Shown piece after piece: positions 51,854 through 59,756 of a stretch of DNA of 64,000 nt. The notes under the pieces are model-generated. The model was given only the letters and a program-made list of their open reading frames with translations. It ran no database searches and was not told where the DNA came from. Source of the DNA: Gracilibacillus dipsosauri (GTDB lineage: Bacteria; Bacillota; Bacilli; Bacillales; Amphibacillaceae); the NCBI RefSeq assembly GCF_003176895.1, contig NZ_QGTD01000005.1, positions 434,001 through 498,000 of the forward strand, in the 5' to 3' direction. The first letter of the stretch is position 1. Each line of letters opens with the position of its first letter. A program made the position numbers and the translations under genes.

Positions 51854-52807
51854 ATGAAGATTCGCTTTGGTTATGTAGCTAACGTATTAGGATTATGGGA
51901 TGCCAGTCCCTCGAAAAGCTTTACTTTTACTAATTATTCTAAGCTTTCCAAGCAAGAAAGATGGGAGAAGCTCCTATTCATTACAGCCCAAAACCTAAAA
52001 CATACCAAGAGAATATTACACTACAATATTGCACATGAAATAGAGCTTTACCGTTTTTCCAGCTTGCTTGTCCCTTTAGCCACCCACCCGGAGGTGATGT
52101 GGGATTTTATTACCCCATTTAAAAAGGATTGGCAGGAGCTTGGTCAGTTAATGGAGCAATATAACATTCGGCCAAGCTTTCATCCAGGTCAGTTCACACT
52201 ATTCACAAGCCCAAAAGAGCATGTCACGACAAGTGCTGTAATCGATATGGAATATCATTATAAGATGCTGGAAGCGATGAATGCTCACGATAAAGGGATC
52301 ATTAATATCCATATTGGTGGAGCTTACGGGGATAAAAAAGCTACATTAAAAAGATTTCATCAAAACTTAAAGAAGCTGCCACCTCATATTAAAAAACGGA
52401 TGACATTAGAAAATGATGACAGAACCTATAATGTGGAGGAAACGTTACATACATGTGAAAAGGAGAACATTCCAATGATCCTCGATTTTCATCATCATTT
52501 AGCGAATCAATCAGAGCAGGGGCTTTCTCACTATCTGTCAAGAATTTTTCAATCATGGGGCCATTCTGGAAACATTCCGAAAGTCCATCTCTCTTCACCC
52601 AAATCGGAACAAGCGTTTCGTTCTCATGCGGATTTTGTCGCACTCGATTTTGTTCTTCCTTTTTTTAAAATGGCAAAGGAGCTTAATCAGGATTTTGATA
52701 TCATGATTGAAGCAAAGCAAAAAAATCTGGCTATGCATGCTCTAGTGGAAGAGATTTCATCGATCCGCGGTGTAAAAAGAATTTCTGCCTCATCTGTTGA
52801 ATGGTAA
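51854..52807 (+). CDS. uvsE: UV damage endonuclease UvsE/UvdE
   Basis: The ATG at 51854 follows AGGAGAG and gives 317 residues; the upstream in-frame ATG at 51821 has no ribosome site. The TIM-barrel UVDE fold is marked by MKIRFGYVANVLG, SFHPGQFTLF, NIHIGGAYGDK, LENDDRTY, ILDFHHH and MIEAKQK, supplying His, Glu and Asp metal ligands. It nicks DNA 5' to UV photoproducts, starting an alternative excision-repair route. Length matches spore-former UvsE. A convenient hairpin terminates the gene. Confidence 0.93.
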   Translation: MKIRFGYVANVLGLWDASPSKSFTFTNYSKLSKQERWEKLLFITAQNLKHTKRILHYNIAHEIELYRFSSLLVPLATHPEVMWDFITPFKKDWQELGQLMEQYNIRPSFHPGQFTLFTSPKEHVTTSAVIDMEYHYKMLEAMNAHDKGIINIHIGGAYGDKKATLKRFHQNLKKLPPHIKKRMTLENDDRTYNVEETLHTCEKENIPMILDFHHHLANQSEQGLSHYLSRIFQSWGHSGNIPKVHLSSPKSEQAFRSHADFVALDFVLPFFKMAKELNQDFDIMIEAKQKNLAMHALVEEISSIRGVKRISASSVEW

Positions 52808-52811
52808 GGCA

Positions 52812-52845
52812 AGAGGCTGATCCATGGAAGAATCAGCCTCTTTTT
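52812..52845 (+). terminator. Terminator of uvsE
   Basis: AGAGGCTGAT (52812-52821) and ATCAGCCTCT (52832-52841) form a perfect 10-bp stem ending in TTTTTCC. Confidence 0.85.
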
Positions 52846-52851
52846 CCTTAC

Positions 52852-53145
52852 CTACTCTTTATCTTCAGTTGTAGTAGAAATATCAGTATCTTCACTAAAT
52901 TCTGTTCCATAATTTAAGCTACGTGATTCAACAGAGGCTGTATCTGTTTCTTCGTCTGATTCAAAAAGTAGGGTTAAACAATATAAACTGCTGATACCTA
53001 CTAAAGAATAAATCACTCTGGAAAGTAGACTATCCTGACCACCAAACATTGCTGCAACTAAATCAAATTGGAAAAACCCGATTAATCCCCAGTTGATACC
53101 ACCTATAATAGTTAAGGCAAGTGCTACGCGTTTTAAGGTATTCAC
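52852..53145 (-). CDS. DUF378-family membrane protein (YuzA-like)
   Basis: The GTG at 53145 follows TTAGGAGGTG and gives 97 residues; an upstream TTG would add eight unrelated residues. Two hydrophobic helices (about 8-28 and 41-62) carry the DUF378 pattern LTIIGGINWGLIGFFQFDLV, GGQDSLLSRVIYSLVGIS. A long acidic tail (about 65-97) is rich in Asp/Glu/Thr/Ser and is longer than in YuzA. The function is unknown. Confidence 0.78.
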   Translation of the reverse strand: MNTLKRVALALTIIGGINWGLIGFFQFDLVAAMFGGQDSLLSRVIYSLVGISSLYCLTLLFESDEETDTASVESRSLNYGTEFSEDTDISTTTEDKE

Positions 53146-53356
53146 TTGATTACACCTCCTAACCAACATATTTTATAGAAAAGAAATGGATTCATTTCTT
53201 CGCCTTTATTTTTCACTATTCCTAAATATTCATACGAAAGCTAGCACACATAATAATAAATTTATTGAAAATCGAAGCAATAAAAGGATTTTTGAATGAT
53301 TAGGGTGGATGTGTTCATAATAATAAATAGTATATTGGAGATAGGGGAGATTTCTT

Positions 53357-53773
53357 TTGATCGAGTTGCAAACAGAACTTGAAGGCAAAAAAACATTTTA
53401 TGGGAATATTCAAAAACAATCGAGCGGGCTTAACTTTACATTAGGAGAAAACTGGGACTATGATAAGGGATACTTGGATTCGCTTCTATCGAGAAAAGAA
53501 GGGGAGTCCATTTACCTGCGCATACCTTTCCATGTTCTAGAGGGTGAACTTGAAAATCCAAATGCTTTGATCGAATTTGAAAGACCTTTCGTGATCAACC
53601 ACGTTGTTCGTCTAGGTTTGGACGATACTGCGAGCGGCGTGACGACCGTTTCTGGTCTAAGCCAATTCCAACATCCTGTCGATAAGGATGGATTGATTGA
53701 CGATGAACATAAGTGGAAGGAAATTGGAGAACAGGCTGTGCAGCAATTAATCGCAAGTGTTAATTTGAGGTAG
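53357..53773 (+). CDS. YugN-like protein
   Basis: The TTG start follows AGGGGAGA; 138 residues. The sequence matches the YugN family of Bacillaceae in length and in motifs NFTLGENWDYDKGYLD, YLRIPFHVLEGEL, HVVRLGLD and SQFQHPVDKDG. The protein is cytoplasmic, without signal or membrane segments, and its function is unknown in B. subtilis as well. It is a single gene ended by a strong hairpin. Confidence 0.85.
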   Translation: MIELQTELEGKKTFYGNIQKQSSGLNFTLGENWDYDKGYLDSLLSRKEGESIYLRIPFHVLEGELENPNALIEFERPFVINHVVRLGLDDTASGVTTVSGLSQFQHPVDKDGLIDDEHKWKEIGEQAVQQLIASVNLR

Positions 53774-53794
53774 CTTTACTGCTATGTAAATAAC

Positions 53795-53816
53795 TCCCTC
53801 CTTGAAAGGAGGGAGA
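53795..53816. terminator. Terminator of the YugN-like gene
   Basis: CTCCCTCCTT and AAGGAGGGAG form a perfect ten-base stem with a GA loop, between the convergent yugN-like and hypothetical genes. Confidence 0.75.
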
Positions 53817-54209
53817 TTATGGGTTTATTTCTTTGACGGAAATGGCTTGTGTTAATTTATTTGTTTTACATCCTTCAAAGTCCTTCTCTTTCACTAAATT
53901 GACCTTAATCGCGGCTTCTAATTTTTCTGTATCTGGTCGTTTCACTAGAAAATCTGCTAAATTTAGCTCTTCCAATTTTTCGACCGTTTTCTCTTCATCA
54001 TACTGAACCTTTGAACGAATGACCCGTTGAACTTTATATTTTCCATGCCTTACCTCGCCCTTTTGTTTTTTTCCAAAGGTTTCATCTAAGTATTCATGAA
54101 GCTGTTTTTTTATTAGATTTAATTCTTTTTCTATTGTCTTCTTCTCGATATTTAGATCAGCATACCGTTTTAAATATTCCTCGGTTATTTCAAAGGACTC
54201 CACCGTCAT
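53817..54209 (-). CDS. Hypothetical coiled-coil protein (130 aa)
   Basis: The ATG has GGGGG with suitable spacing. The 130 residues start with a helical, Lys/Glu-rich coiled-coil stretch (about 8-45: EEYLKRYADLNIEKKTIEKE, LNLIKKQLHEYLDET) and continue with a mixed domain (GEVRHGKYKVQRVIRSKVQY, LNLADFLVKRPD). No named family is recognised; the layout faintly recalls small phage nuclease-inhibitor proteins, not enough to call. No phage genes are nearby. Confidence 0.6.
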   Translation of the reverse strand: MTVESFEITEEYLKRYADLNIEKKTIEKELNLIKKQLHEYLDETFGKKQKGEVRHGKYKVQRVIRSKVQYDEEKTVEKLEELNLADFLVKRPDTEKLEAAIKVNLVKEKDFEGCKTNKLTQAISVKEINP

Positions 54210-54345
54210 CGTCTTCCCCCCTAATGTCTAGATATTCCATTATATGAAGATAGATGGGGATTATGACTTGTCCATTTACAGTATAAAAAGAGATTTTATA
54301 GAAAAAATAGGGTTATATTATGTGAAATACAGGAGGCGAATCAAA

Positions 54346-54771
54346 TTGGATAATCAAAAGGTTATAAATGAGCTTAATGCCTATTTAAAGGGGGAATATA
54401 TGGGGATTCATTCCTATGAACAGTACATCCATCATGTAACAGACCCTCAAATCAAAGCAGAGCTTCAGCGTATTCAGCAAGAGCATAAAGAACATGCCGC
54501 CAAAATAGCCGAACGAATTCAGGATCTTGGTGGAAAAGCAGTCGATGATACTGGTGCAATCCTAAGTCTGAAAGAAGGAATGATGAAGCTAAAAGGCATC
54601 CCTAATACCATAGAAGAAATTTTAGAAAGTGCGATTAAAGGGCAAGAAATGGGAATGAAAATGACTGAAGAAATCGTTCGAGGAGATTTAGATACCGACA
54701 GTAGAGATTTAGTAGAGGAAAATTTAAATGAGGATCGAGAGCAGATTGATCGGTTGAATAGGCTTGTGTAA
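54346..54771 (+). CDS. Ferritin-like helical protein (DUF2383-like)
   Basis: The TTG at 54346 has AGGAGG seven bases upstream and gives 141 residues; the longer ATG reading frame (54244) adds an unrelated basic segment. It is an all-helical bundle (VINELNAYLKGEYMGIHSYE, IQQEHKEHAAKIAERIQDLG, ILESAIKGQEMGMKMTEEIV) with Glu/His residues placed like ferritin-like DUF2383 proteins, often spore-associated in Bacilli. Metal binding is possible but not shown by complete ligand motifs. Confidence 0.65.
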   Translation: MDNQKVINELNAYLKGEYMGIHSYEQYIHHVTDPQIKAELQRIQQEHKEHAAKIAERIQDLGGKAVDDTGAILSLKEGMMKLKGIPNTIEEILESAIKGQEMGMKMTEEIVRGDLDTDSRDLVEENLNEDREQIDRLNRLV

Positions 54772-54780
54772 TGAAACTTT

Positions 54781-54810
54781 ATCAGTGGGGTTGCCCCACT
54801 GATTGTTTTT
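54781..54810 (+). terminator. Terminator of the ferritin-like gene
   Basis: ATCAGTGGGG and CCCCACTGAT form a perfect ten-base stem with a TTG loop, then GTTTTTGTTTTTTT. Confidence 0.85.
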
Positions 54811-54848
54811 GTTTTTTTAAAAGTGCACCTGGCACTTATTCCATGTAT

Positions 54849-54992
54849 ACTGGGGTCTATTAGTCATATATTGAACACTCTGGCCAATGCTTGCATGCAA
54901 ACTGGGTTATATAATCATATATTGGACATCTGGACCCCCTGATCGCTTGCGAGCTGGGATATATAATTATATACCGGGCCTGTCCTGCTAAT
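54849..54992. repeat. 52-bp tandem repeat, about 2.7 copies
   Basis: Units begin near 54849, 54901 and 54953 with a CTGGG core followed by TATATAATCATATATTGGAC-like sequence and a short palindrome (TTGCATGCAA in unit 1; CGCTTGCGAG in unit 2). The third copy is diverged and truncated. Spacers are not distinct from repeats, so it is not a CRISPR array. It occupies the 370-base gap before the DUF5722 gene's terminator and has no coding potential. Confidence 0.75.
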
Positions 54993-55082
54993 GAAGGAGA
55001 TAGCCAAAATGGAAGTGAATGACGTTTTAATATTTACGATTTCACTAAATAATACATCGTCATTCGTCATAGGAAATAAAAA

Positions 55083-55118
55083 ATCGACATTCACCCTCCT
55101 AAATCAGTGAATGCCGAT
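55083..55118 (-). terminator. Terminator of the rhamnosidase-AraC-DUF5722 operon
   Basis: TCGACATTCAC and GTGAATGCCGA form an eleven-base stem with one wobble pair; on the minus strand it is followed by TTTTTTATTTCC. Confidence 0.8.
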
Positions 55119-55141
55119 ATCTAAGAAGGACCCCTAGTATC

Positions 55142-58100
55142 CTAATCTCTTTGTGTGTGGAGTACTTTCTCTTTCACTGAAGAACGGTATTTAAATACCA
55201 TCTTTAAATTATCTTCAGGCAAATTTACTTCATCTACAGTTAACGTGAATACCTTGCTTTCCCCAGGTGAAATACCGTGAACCTTTAACTCATCTTCATC
55301 AAAAGTAATAAAATCAGACTTTTCTATTATCACATTCCCTTTTAATTCAGCTGAGTCATTGTTAGATACTATAATTTCGATTGAATCGCCATTTTGAATT
55401 GATGATTGAAACCCATCTATGTCAATTCCAATATTTGTCTTACCACCTTGAGGTACAACTTTACGTGCAAAAGAGATTTCATCTATTAATACAGATCCAT
55501 CCCAATTATTTAATGTAGAGGATCTTACCCATACTTTAATTCGGTCAAGCGAATCAAGGCCATCCCAATTATTTAAGTTTAAGGCGATGTTATTCCAATC
55601 ACTATTATGTTCAATATCAAAGTATCCTTCCGCCACATTTCCCCCACTATAAACTTTTACTTTTGCTTGATAAGTCAGTGCTTTGTCCATATCAGGAACC
55701 TTTAACGCTAGATTCAAGTATGGTGTGTTGGAAACATCCAATGGTTCTTTTAGGTTAAGCGTTGCTCCACGCCACAACGATGCTAAAGAATGAAAACTAA
55801 CCTGCAGTGATCCAGCTCCATTGAAACTATCTTGTTCATTTAAAAAAACTGTTTGGCTATTATCAGCTGCTTCCCAATTACCAATATCTTGATCAAAATT
55901 ATTAATAACATATGGTTGCAACGGTTTCTTCACTAATTCTACCCCAGCGAATTCTGGTAATTCTCTATCAGCCAATTGGGTTGAGTCAAAATCCGGTATG
56001 ACATCCTTCCAGTTTTCAATTCCAATAATGGATTTAGCAAACTCAGTAACCTCTAGGGATTTTCCTGTATCGATATACTTGAAAACATCGTAAATATATT
56101 TTTTCTCATCTGGTGTACTTATTTCCCCTTCAGCTGTCGTCCATAGGCCTAATTTAAGCCCACCTTCTTCAGCATGGTCGGTATGTCGGTGAAGGATAAA
56201 GGAATCAATTTCATCTAAAAATTTCACCTTATAATAAGCGTATGCATAGGCAGCTGCCTGAACCTTTTGTGCTTCTTCTGAATTATCTCCACTGTGAAAG
56301 CCTTGCTCTGACAATATAATCCGCCTTGGGTTATCTTCATACAACAATTCTTCTTGGTTCATATATTCAGATAATACTTGAAGATTCTTAAAGGTAATTA
56401 CATCTGTGTTGAAATCATCTGTTGCTTTATCATCATTCCAGAATCTTGGTTCGAATAAATTTTGCGGATATGGGTGAAACGCTATATGCCAAGGGATATC
56501 GCCTTGAGATTTGATCCCTTCATTTAATAGATTAATAATTTTTTTATTATCATATTTCCACGTTGAATCTGCTGGAATGTTTTCATCCCAAAAGTGATCT
56601 AAAGAAATATAGGTTCTAGCATGTGCATAGTGACTTTTCACAATAGTGTTAGTTAGTCTTAACGTTCTCGCATACTCATCTACATAGTCCCAGACTAATT
56701 TAGGACCCATATTATTCCAAACCTTATTTTGTCCAACTTCATTACCAACTATATAGTTAACCGCACGGCCATACTTTTCATCTTCCCTTGTATAACGTTC
56801 AGCTAGAAAATTTGTTATTGCACTATAATACTTCGTGCCTATTTCATTTTTTGTATTTACAGCATACACTGTTCCACCTGGTTCCGCGTCTGGGTGGATC
56901 AAAAATTCATTAGGTGTATCCTCATTCATTCCTGTGTTATACATTATCAAGATGAGAGAAACAATCATGTTATTATCAGACATGCTCTTAATCTGATTAT
57001 CTAAGCCTAGCACATAATCCTTTTTAAAATAGAAGGTTTCTCCTTCAAACTCGTATTCTATTGTGTTATTAGGGTGATTATCGCTACGATAAAGCATTAG
57101 ATCATACGCCACATTAATGGCTGCATGACTGATACCTAATTCTTCTGCATCATCCGTCATCTGTACTTGAATTCCTTTTTTACTTTCTGCTTCTGGAAAA
57201 GGAAAATCATTCTGAGCTAATAGTTCCGGATTCGTTACATATTTAGCATCATCCACTAAACTATATTCTCCTTGTTCATTTTGTAACACTGCCACAAATT
57301 TTGAATAGAGTCGATGATTATCACCATCAGTTAGTGGAATTTTAAACGAAAATGTCGAATTTACCGATTTTTCTGCGATTGGCGTAACTTCCTCCCACCC
57401 CTGTTGTTTATTTTCATATGGTGCCAATTCATATAAAAACAATTTGGCATTTTTGTTATTGTTTACATATTCTTGGTTAACTGTTCCTTCAATCCTAATT
57501 GCTTCATTATTTGTTATGACACTCTCATGAATTTCTCCCTTGTAATCTATTAACTCTACAGGCTCATAGTCAAATTCTATTTGATTAATCACTAATTCTC
57601 CACCTGCTTGATCAACCATTGGTTCGATTCGAAATTGTTTAAGTGTACCCCGCCATAAAGATTTATCAGCAAAGGAAAAATCAATTGTTTGCAAACTTTC
57701 TGAGGGATCAACATCAAATATTTTAGATTTTTCAGCATCCCAATTGGGCTCTTCTTCTGTTATCCAAGAAATTTTAAACTTGTTTGCGTCTGTTTCGTTT
57801 TTCATATTAATCGTTAATTTATTTCTCAATGATAAGTCTTGTTTGAAAACCGGTGAATAGAGTGATGGATTTTCACCAGTTACATTCATGTATAAATTAC
57901 CACTATGCACATCTAACTGACTAGCTTCACTCGTGAAACCTTCTTTATCTCCAGCAACTGAAAATGTCATATCTATCATACTTGTTGCTACTAAATAATC
58001 AATTTGAAATTTACCATCCCAATGATCATATCCCGGCCCTCCTGGTTCTATCCCTTCCAGATCAAAGTTTTGCATATAAGAAATTTCGATCTTTGTAATA

Positions 58101-58732
58101 GCATCTCGATTTCCCCAATCTTTCATATCTAACAAGAAGGTATTCCATTGATCTGAGTTAATCTGCGCAATTCCCTCATAGGAATCTTGATTACTATGTA
58201 ACGTTACCTTAATAAAATAATCAACTGGTTGCCATCCCCAAGAATTAGCAGCTAATGCCAAATAATTATGATCTGATAAATTTAAAGGTGTATCAAATTC
58301 ACGATATATGGTACGCCATTCATAAACTTTTACTAGTTCGGGTGTCTGTTCAAGAGCACCAGATCCCTCGTATACGCTATTCGGTCCATTTGCAATACTT
58401 GTTACATAGTTGATTTCCTTTGAATTTTCACCTGCTTGCCATGTAGCTACATTTTCAGCTGAATTGAAATCATTAATGACCTTACTTGGATATATCATGG
58501 ATGCATCCATAATATTATCAGTAGTTTTTAAATCTTCATCATAAGCTCCAGCAAATACTGGTATCGTACTAACGGAGAACAAAACCAATATAAATATTAA
58601 GAGTAACAGCTCTTTAAAATGAAGTAAGAATCTTAGAGGAGTTGTTTTTCCGGATAATAATAAAAAGTTAGATTCTTTTCCAACTATGGCATTAGGTAAC
58701 AAAAAATCATTTAAAGATTGATTATTCTTCAT
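55142..58732 (-). CDS. Giant secreted DUF5722-type putative glycoside hydrolase
   Basis: The ATG at 58732 has GAGGG five bases upstream; the ATG at 58774 has none. About 1196 residues: a late hydrophobic signal segment (about 37-60), two N-terminal beta-sandwich carbohydrate-binding-like domains (about 75-420; e.g. VINDFNSAENVATWQAGENS), then a TIM-barrel of DUF5722 type (about 520-900). The barrel shows clan-A hallmarks: putative acid/base Glu in YIVGNEVGQ and nucleophile Glu in RIILSEQGFHSG. A C-terminal binding-like sandwich (VINNFDQDIGNWEA, about 965-1120) and a final Ig-like domain follow. It is the last gene of the GH78-AraC operon, so it is probably extracellular, acting on a rhamnose-containing glycan. 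Confidence 0.7.
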   Translation of the reverse strand: MKNNQSLNDFLLPNAIVGKESNFLLLSGKTTPLRFLLHFKELLLLIFILVLFSVSTIPVFAGAYDEDLKTTDNIMDASMIYPSKVINDFNSAENVATWQAGENSKEINYVTSIANGPNSVYEGSGALEQTPELVKVYEWRTIYREFDTPLNLSDHNYLALAANSWGWQPVDYFIKVTLHSNQDSYEGIAQINSDQWNTFLLDMKDWGNRDAITKIEISYMQNFDLEGIEPGGPGYDHWDGKFQIDYLVATSMIDMTFSVAGDKEGFTSEASQLDVHSGNLYMNVTGENPSLYSPVFKQDLSLRNKLTINMKNETDANKFKISWITEEEPNWDAEKSKIFDVDPSESLQTIDFSFADKSLWRGTLKQFRIEPMVDQAGGELVINQIEFDYEPVELIDYKGEIHESVITNNEAIRIEGTVNQEYVNNNKNAKLFLYELAPYENKQQGWEEVTPIAEKSVNSTFSFKIPLTDGDNHRLYSKFVAVLQNEQGEYSLVDDAKYVTNPELLAQNDFPFPEAESKKGIQVQMTDDAEELGISHAAINVAYDLMLYRSDNHPNNTIEYEFEGETFYFKKDYVLGLDNQIKSMSDNNMIVSLILIMYNTGMNEDTPNEFLIHPDAEPGGTVYAVNTKNEIGTKYYSAITNFLAERYTREDEKYGRAVNYIVGNEVGQNKVWNNMGPKLVWDYVDEYARTLRLTNTIVKSHYAHARTYISLDHFWDENIPADSTWKYDNKKIINLLNEGIKSQGDIPWHIAFHPYPQNLFEPRFWNDDKATDDFNTDVITFKNLQVLSEYMNQEELLYEDNPRRIILSEQGFHSGDNSEEAQKVQAAAYAYAYYKVKFLDEIDSFILHRHTDHAEEGGLKLGLWTTAEGEISTPDEKKYIYDVFKYIDTGKSLEVTEFAKSIIGIENWKDVIPDFDSTQLADRELPEFAGVELVKKPLQPYVINNFDQDIGNWEAADNSQTVFLNEQDSFNGAGSLQVSFHSLASLWRGATLNLKEPLDVSNTPYLNLALKVPDMDKALTYQAKVKVYSGGNVAEGYFDIEHNSDWNNIALNLNNWDGLDSLDRIKVWVRSSTLNNWDGSVLIDEISFARKVVPQGGKTNIGIDIDGFQSSIQNGDSIEIIVSNNDSAELKGNVIIEKSDFITFDEDELKVHGISPGESKVFTLTVDEVNLPEDNLKMVFKYRSSVKEKVLHTQRD

Positions 58733-58777
58733 AAGTTCCCTCTTTCCTATTAAATTTCCACTAGTTTTTGACATCTA

Positions 58778-59698
58778 TTAATTAGTGTAGGTCAAGCTAC
58801 CATTATATTTTTTATAATAACCTGGTGAGCATCCCACTTTTCGACGGAATAAACGGCTAAAAAATGCTGGATCATCATAGCCTACCTTCATGGCAACATT
58901 AATCACTTTATCATCTGAATGCACAAGGTAATATTTCGCCTTATCAATTCTGATTTGATGTATCATTTCCGTCACTGTTAGTCCGGTATGTTGCTTATAA
59001 ATACGATTTAAATGCCTAACACTTATATTAAATACATTAGCTACAACCGCAGTTGATATTTTTTTATTGTAATATTGCACTAAATAATGGTTAATTTTTT
59101 TAATTAGCAATGCTCTTTCATCATCTATTTGATTCGTTTGAAAAGTTTTGATGCATTTTGAATGATTATGATTTGGTATTCTAGATAACAAAATTAGTAT
59201 TTCAACAAGACGTAGCCAGATTATGGGTTGCGATCCAAGCGTGTTGCTATCTAATTCCTCTTTCATACTAAGCAATATCCGTTTTATATTGTTAGCATTA
59301 TGCTTTTCGAGTTTGATAGGTATGTTTAGCTTTTCTTTATTATCTAATAATGATTGGATGTCAAAACTATTAATAAAACTTGATGAGCTAAAGTCTGCAA
59401 TATATGTTTGTTGAATCAGTTCAGGTGGAAATTTACATTTTATGATTTCGAGTTCATTAGAGGATGTCACAGAAAAAGTATGCCGTTCACCTGGATATAT
59501 AATAAAAATATCATCAGCAGATAAGTATTTGCTGTCTTGCCCTTCCACATCATGCTTCATACATCCATTTACAACGTATACTAACTCAACGAACTTATGG
59601 TTGTGAATGGATGATATATTTTTCTGTTTATCTGTAACATCTTCAATCCAAATTGGATAAGCTGTATCGTTCATATACTCATCTTTGCTAATAATCAT
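58778..59698 (-). CDS. AraC-family regulator of the rhamnose-polysaccharide operon
   Basis: The ATG at 59698 follows AGGGAGAG and gives 306 residues. An N-terminal cupin sensor (HNHKFVELVYVVNGCMKHDV, then IIYPGERHTF) is joined to two AraC HTHs at the C-terminus (STAVVANVFNISVRHLNRIY, then VINVAMKVGYDDPAFFSRLF, RRKVGCSPGYYKKY). It is probably a sugar-responsive activator. It lies between the GH78 gene (58 bases upstream) and the DUF5722 gene (45 bases downstream) on one strand and should act on this operon. Confidence 0.88.
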   Translation of the reverse strand: MIISKDEYMNDTAYPIWIEDVTDKQKNISSIHNHKFVELVYVVNGCMKHDVEGQDSKYLSADDIFIIYPGERHTFSVTSSNELEIIKCKFPPELIQQTYIADFSSSSFINSFDIQSLLDNKEKLNIPIKLEKHNANNIKRILLSMKEELDSNTLGSQPIIWLRLVEILILLSRIPNHNHSKCIKTFQTNQIDDERALLIKKINHYLVQYYNKKISTAVVANVFNISVRHLNRIYKQHTGLTVTEMIHQIRIDKAKYYLVHSDDKVINVAMKVGYDDPAFFSRLFRRKVGCSPGYYKKYNGSLTYTN

Positions 59699-59756
59699 TT
59701 TAATCACTCTCCCTAGTATAACTTCACAATTATAAAGGTTAGATGGGTAATTCTTT

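Noticed and set aside
54849-54992. Possible CRISPR array
   Set aside because: The units are adjacent with no unique spacers of constant size, vary among themselves, and no cas gene is near.
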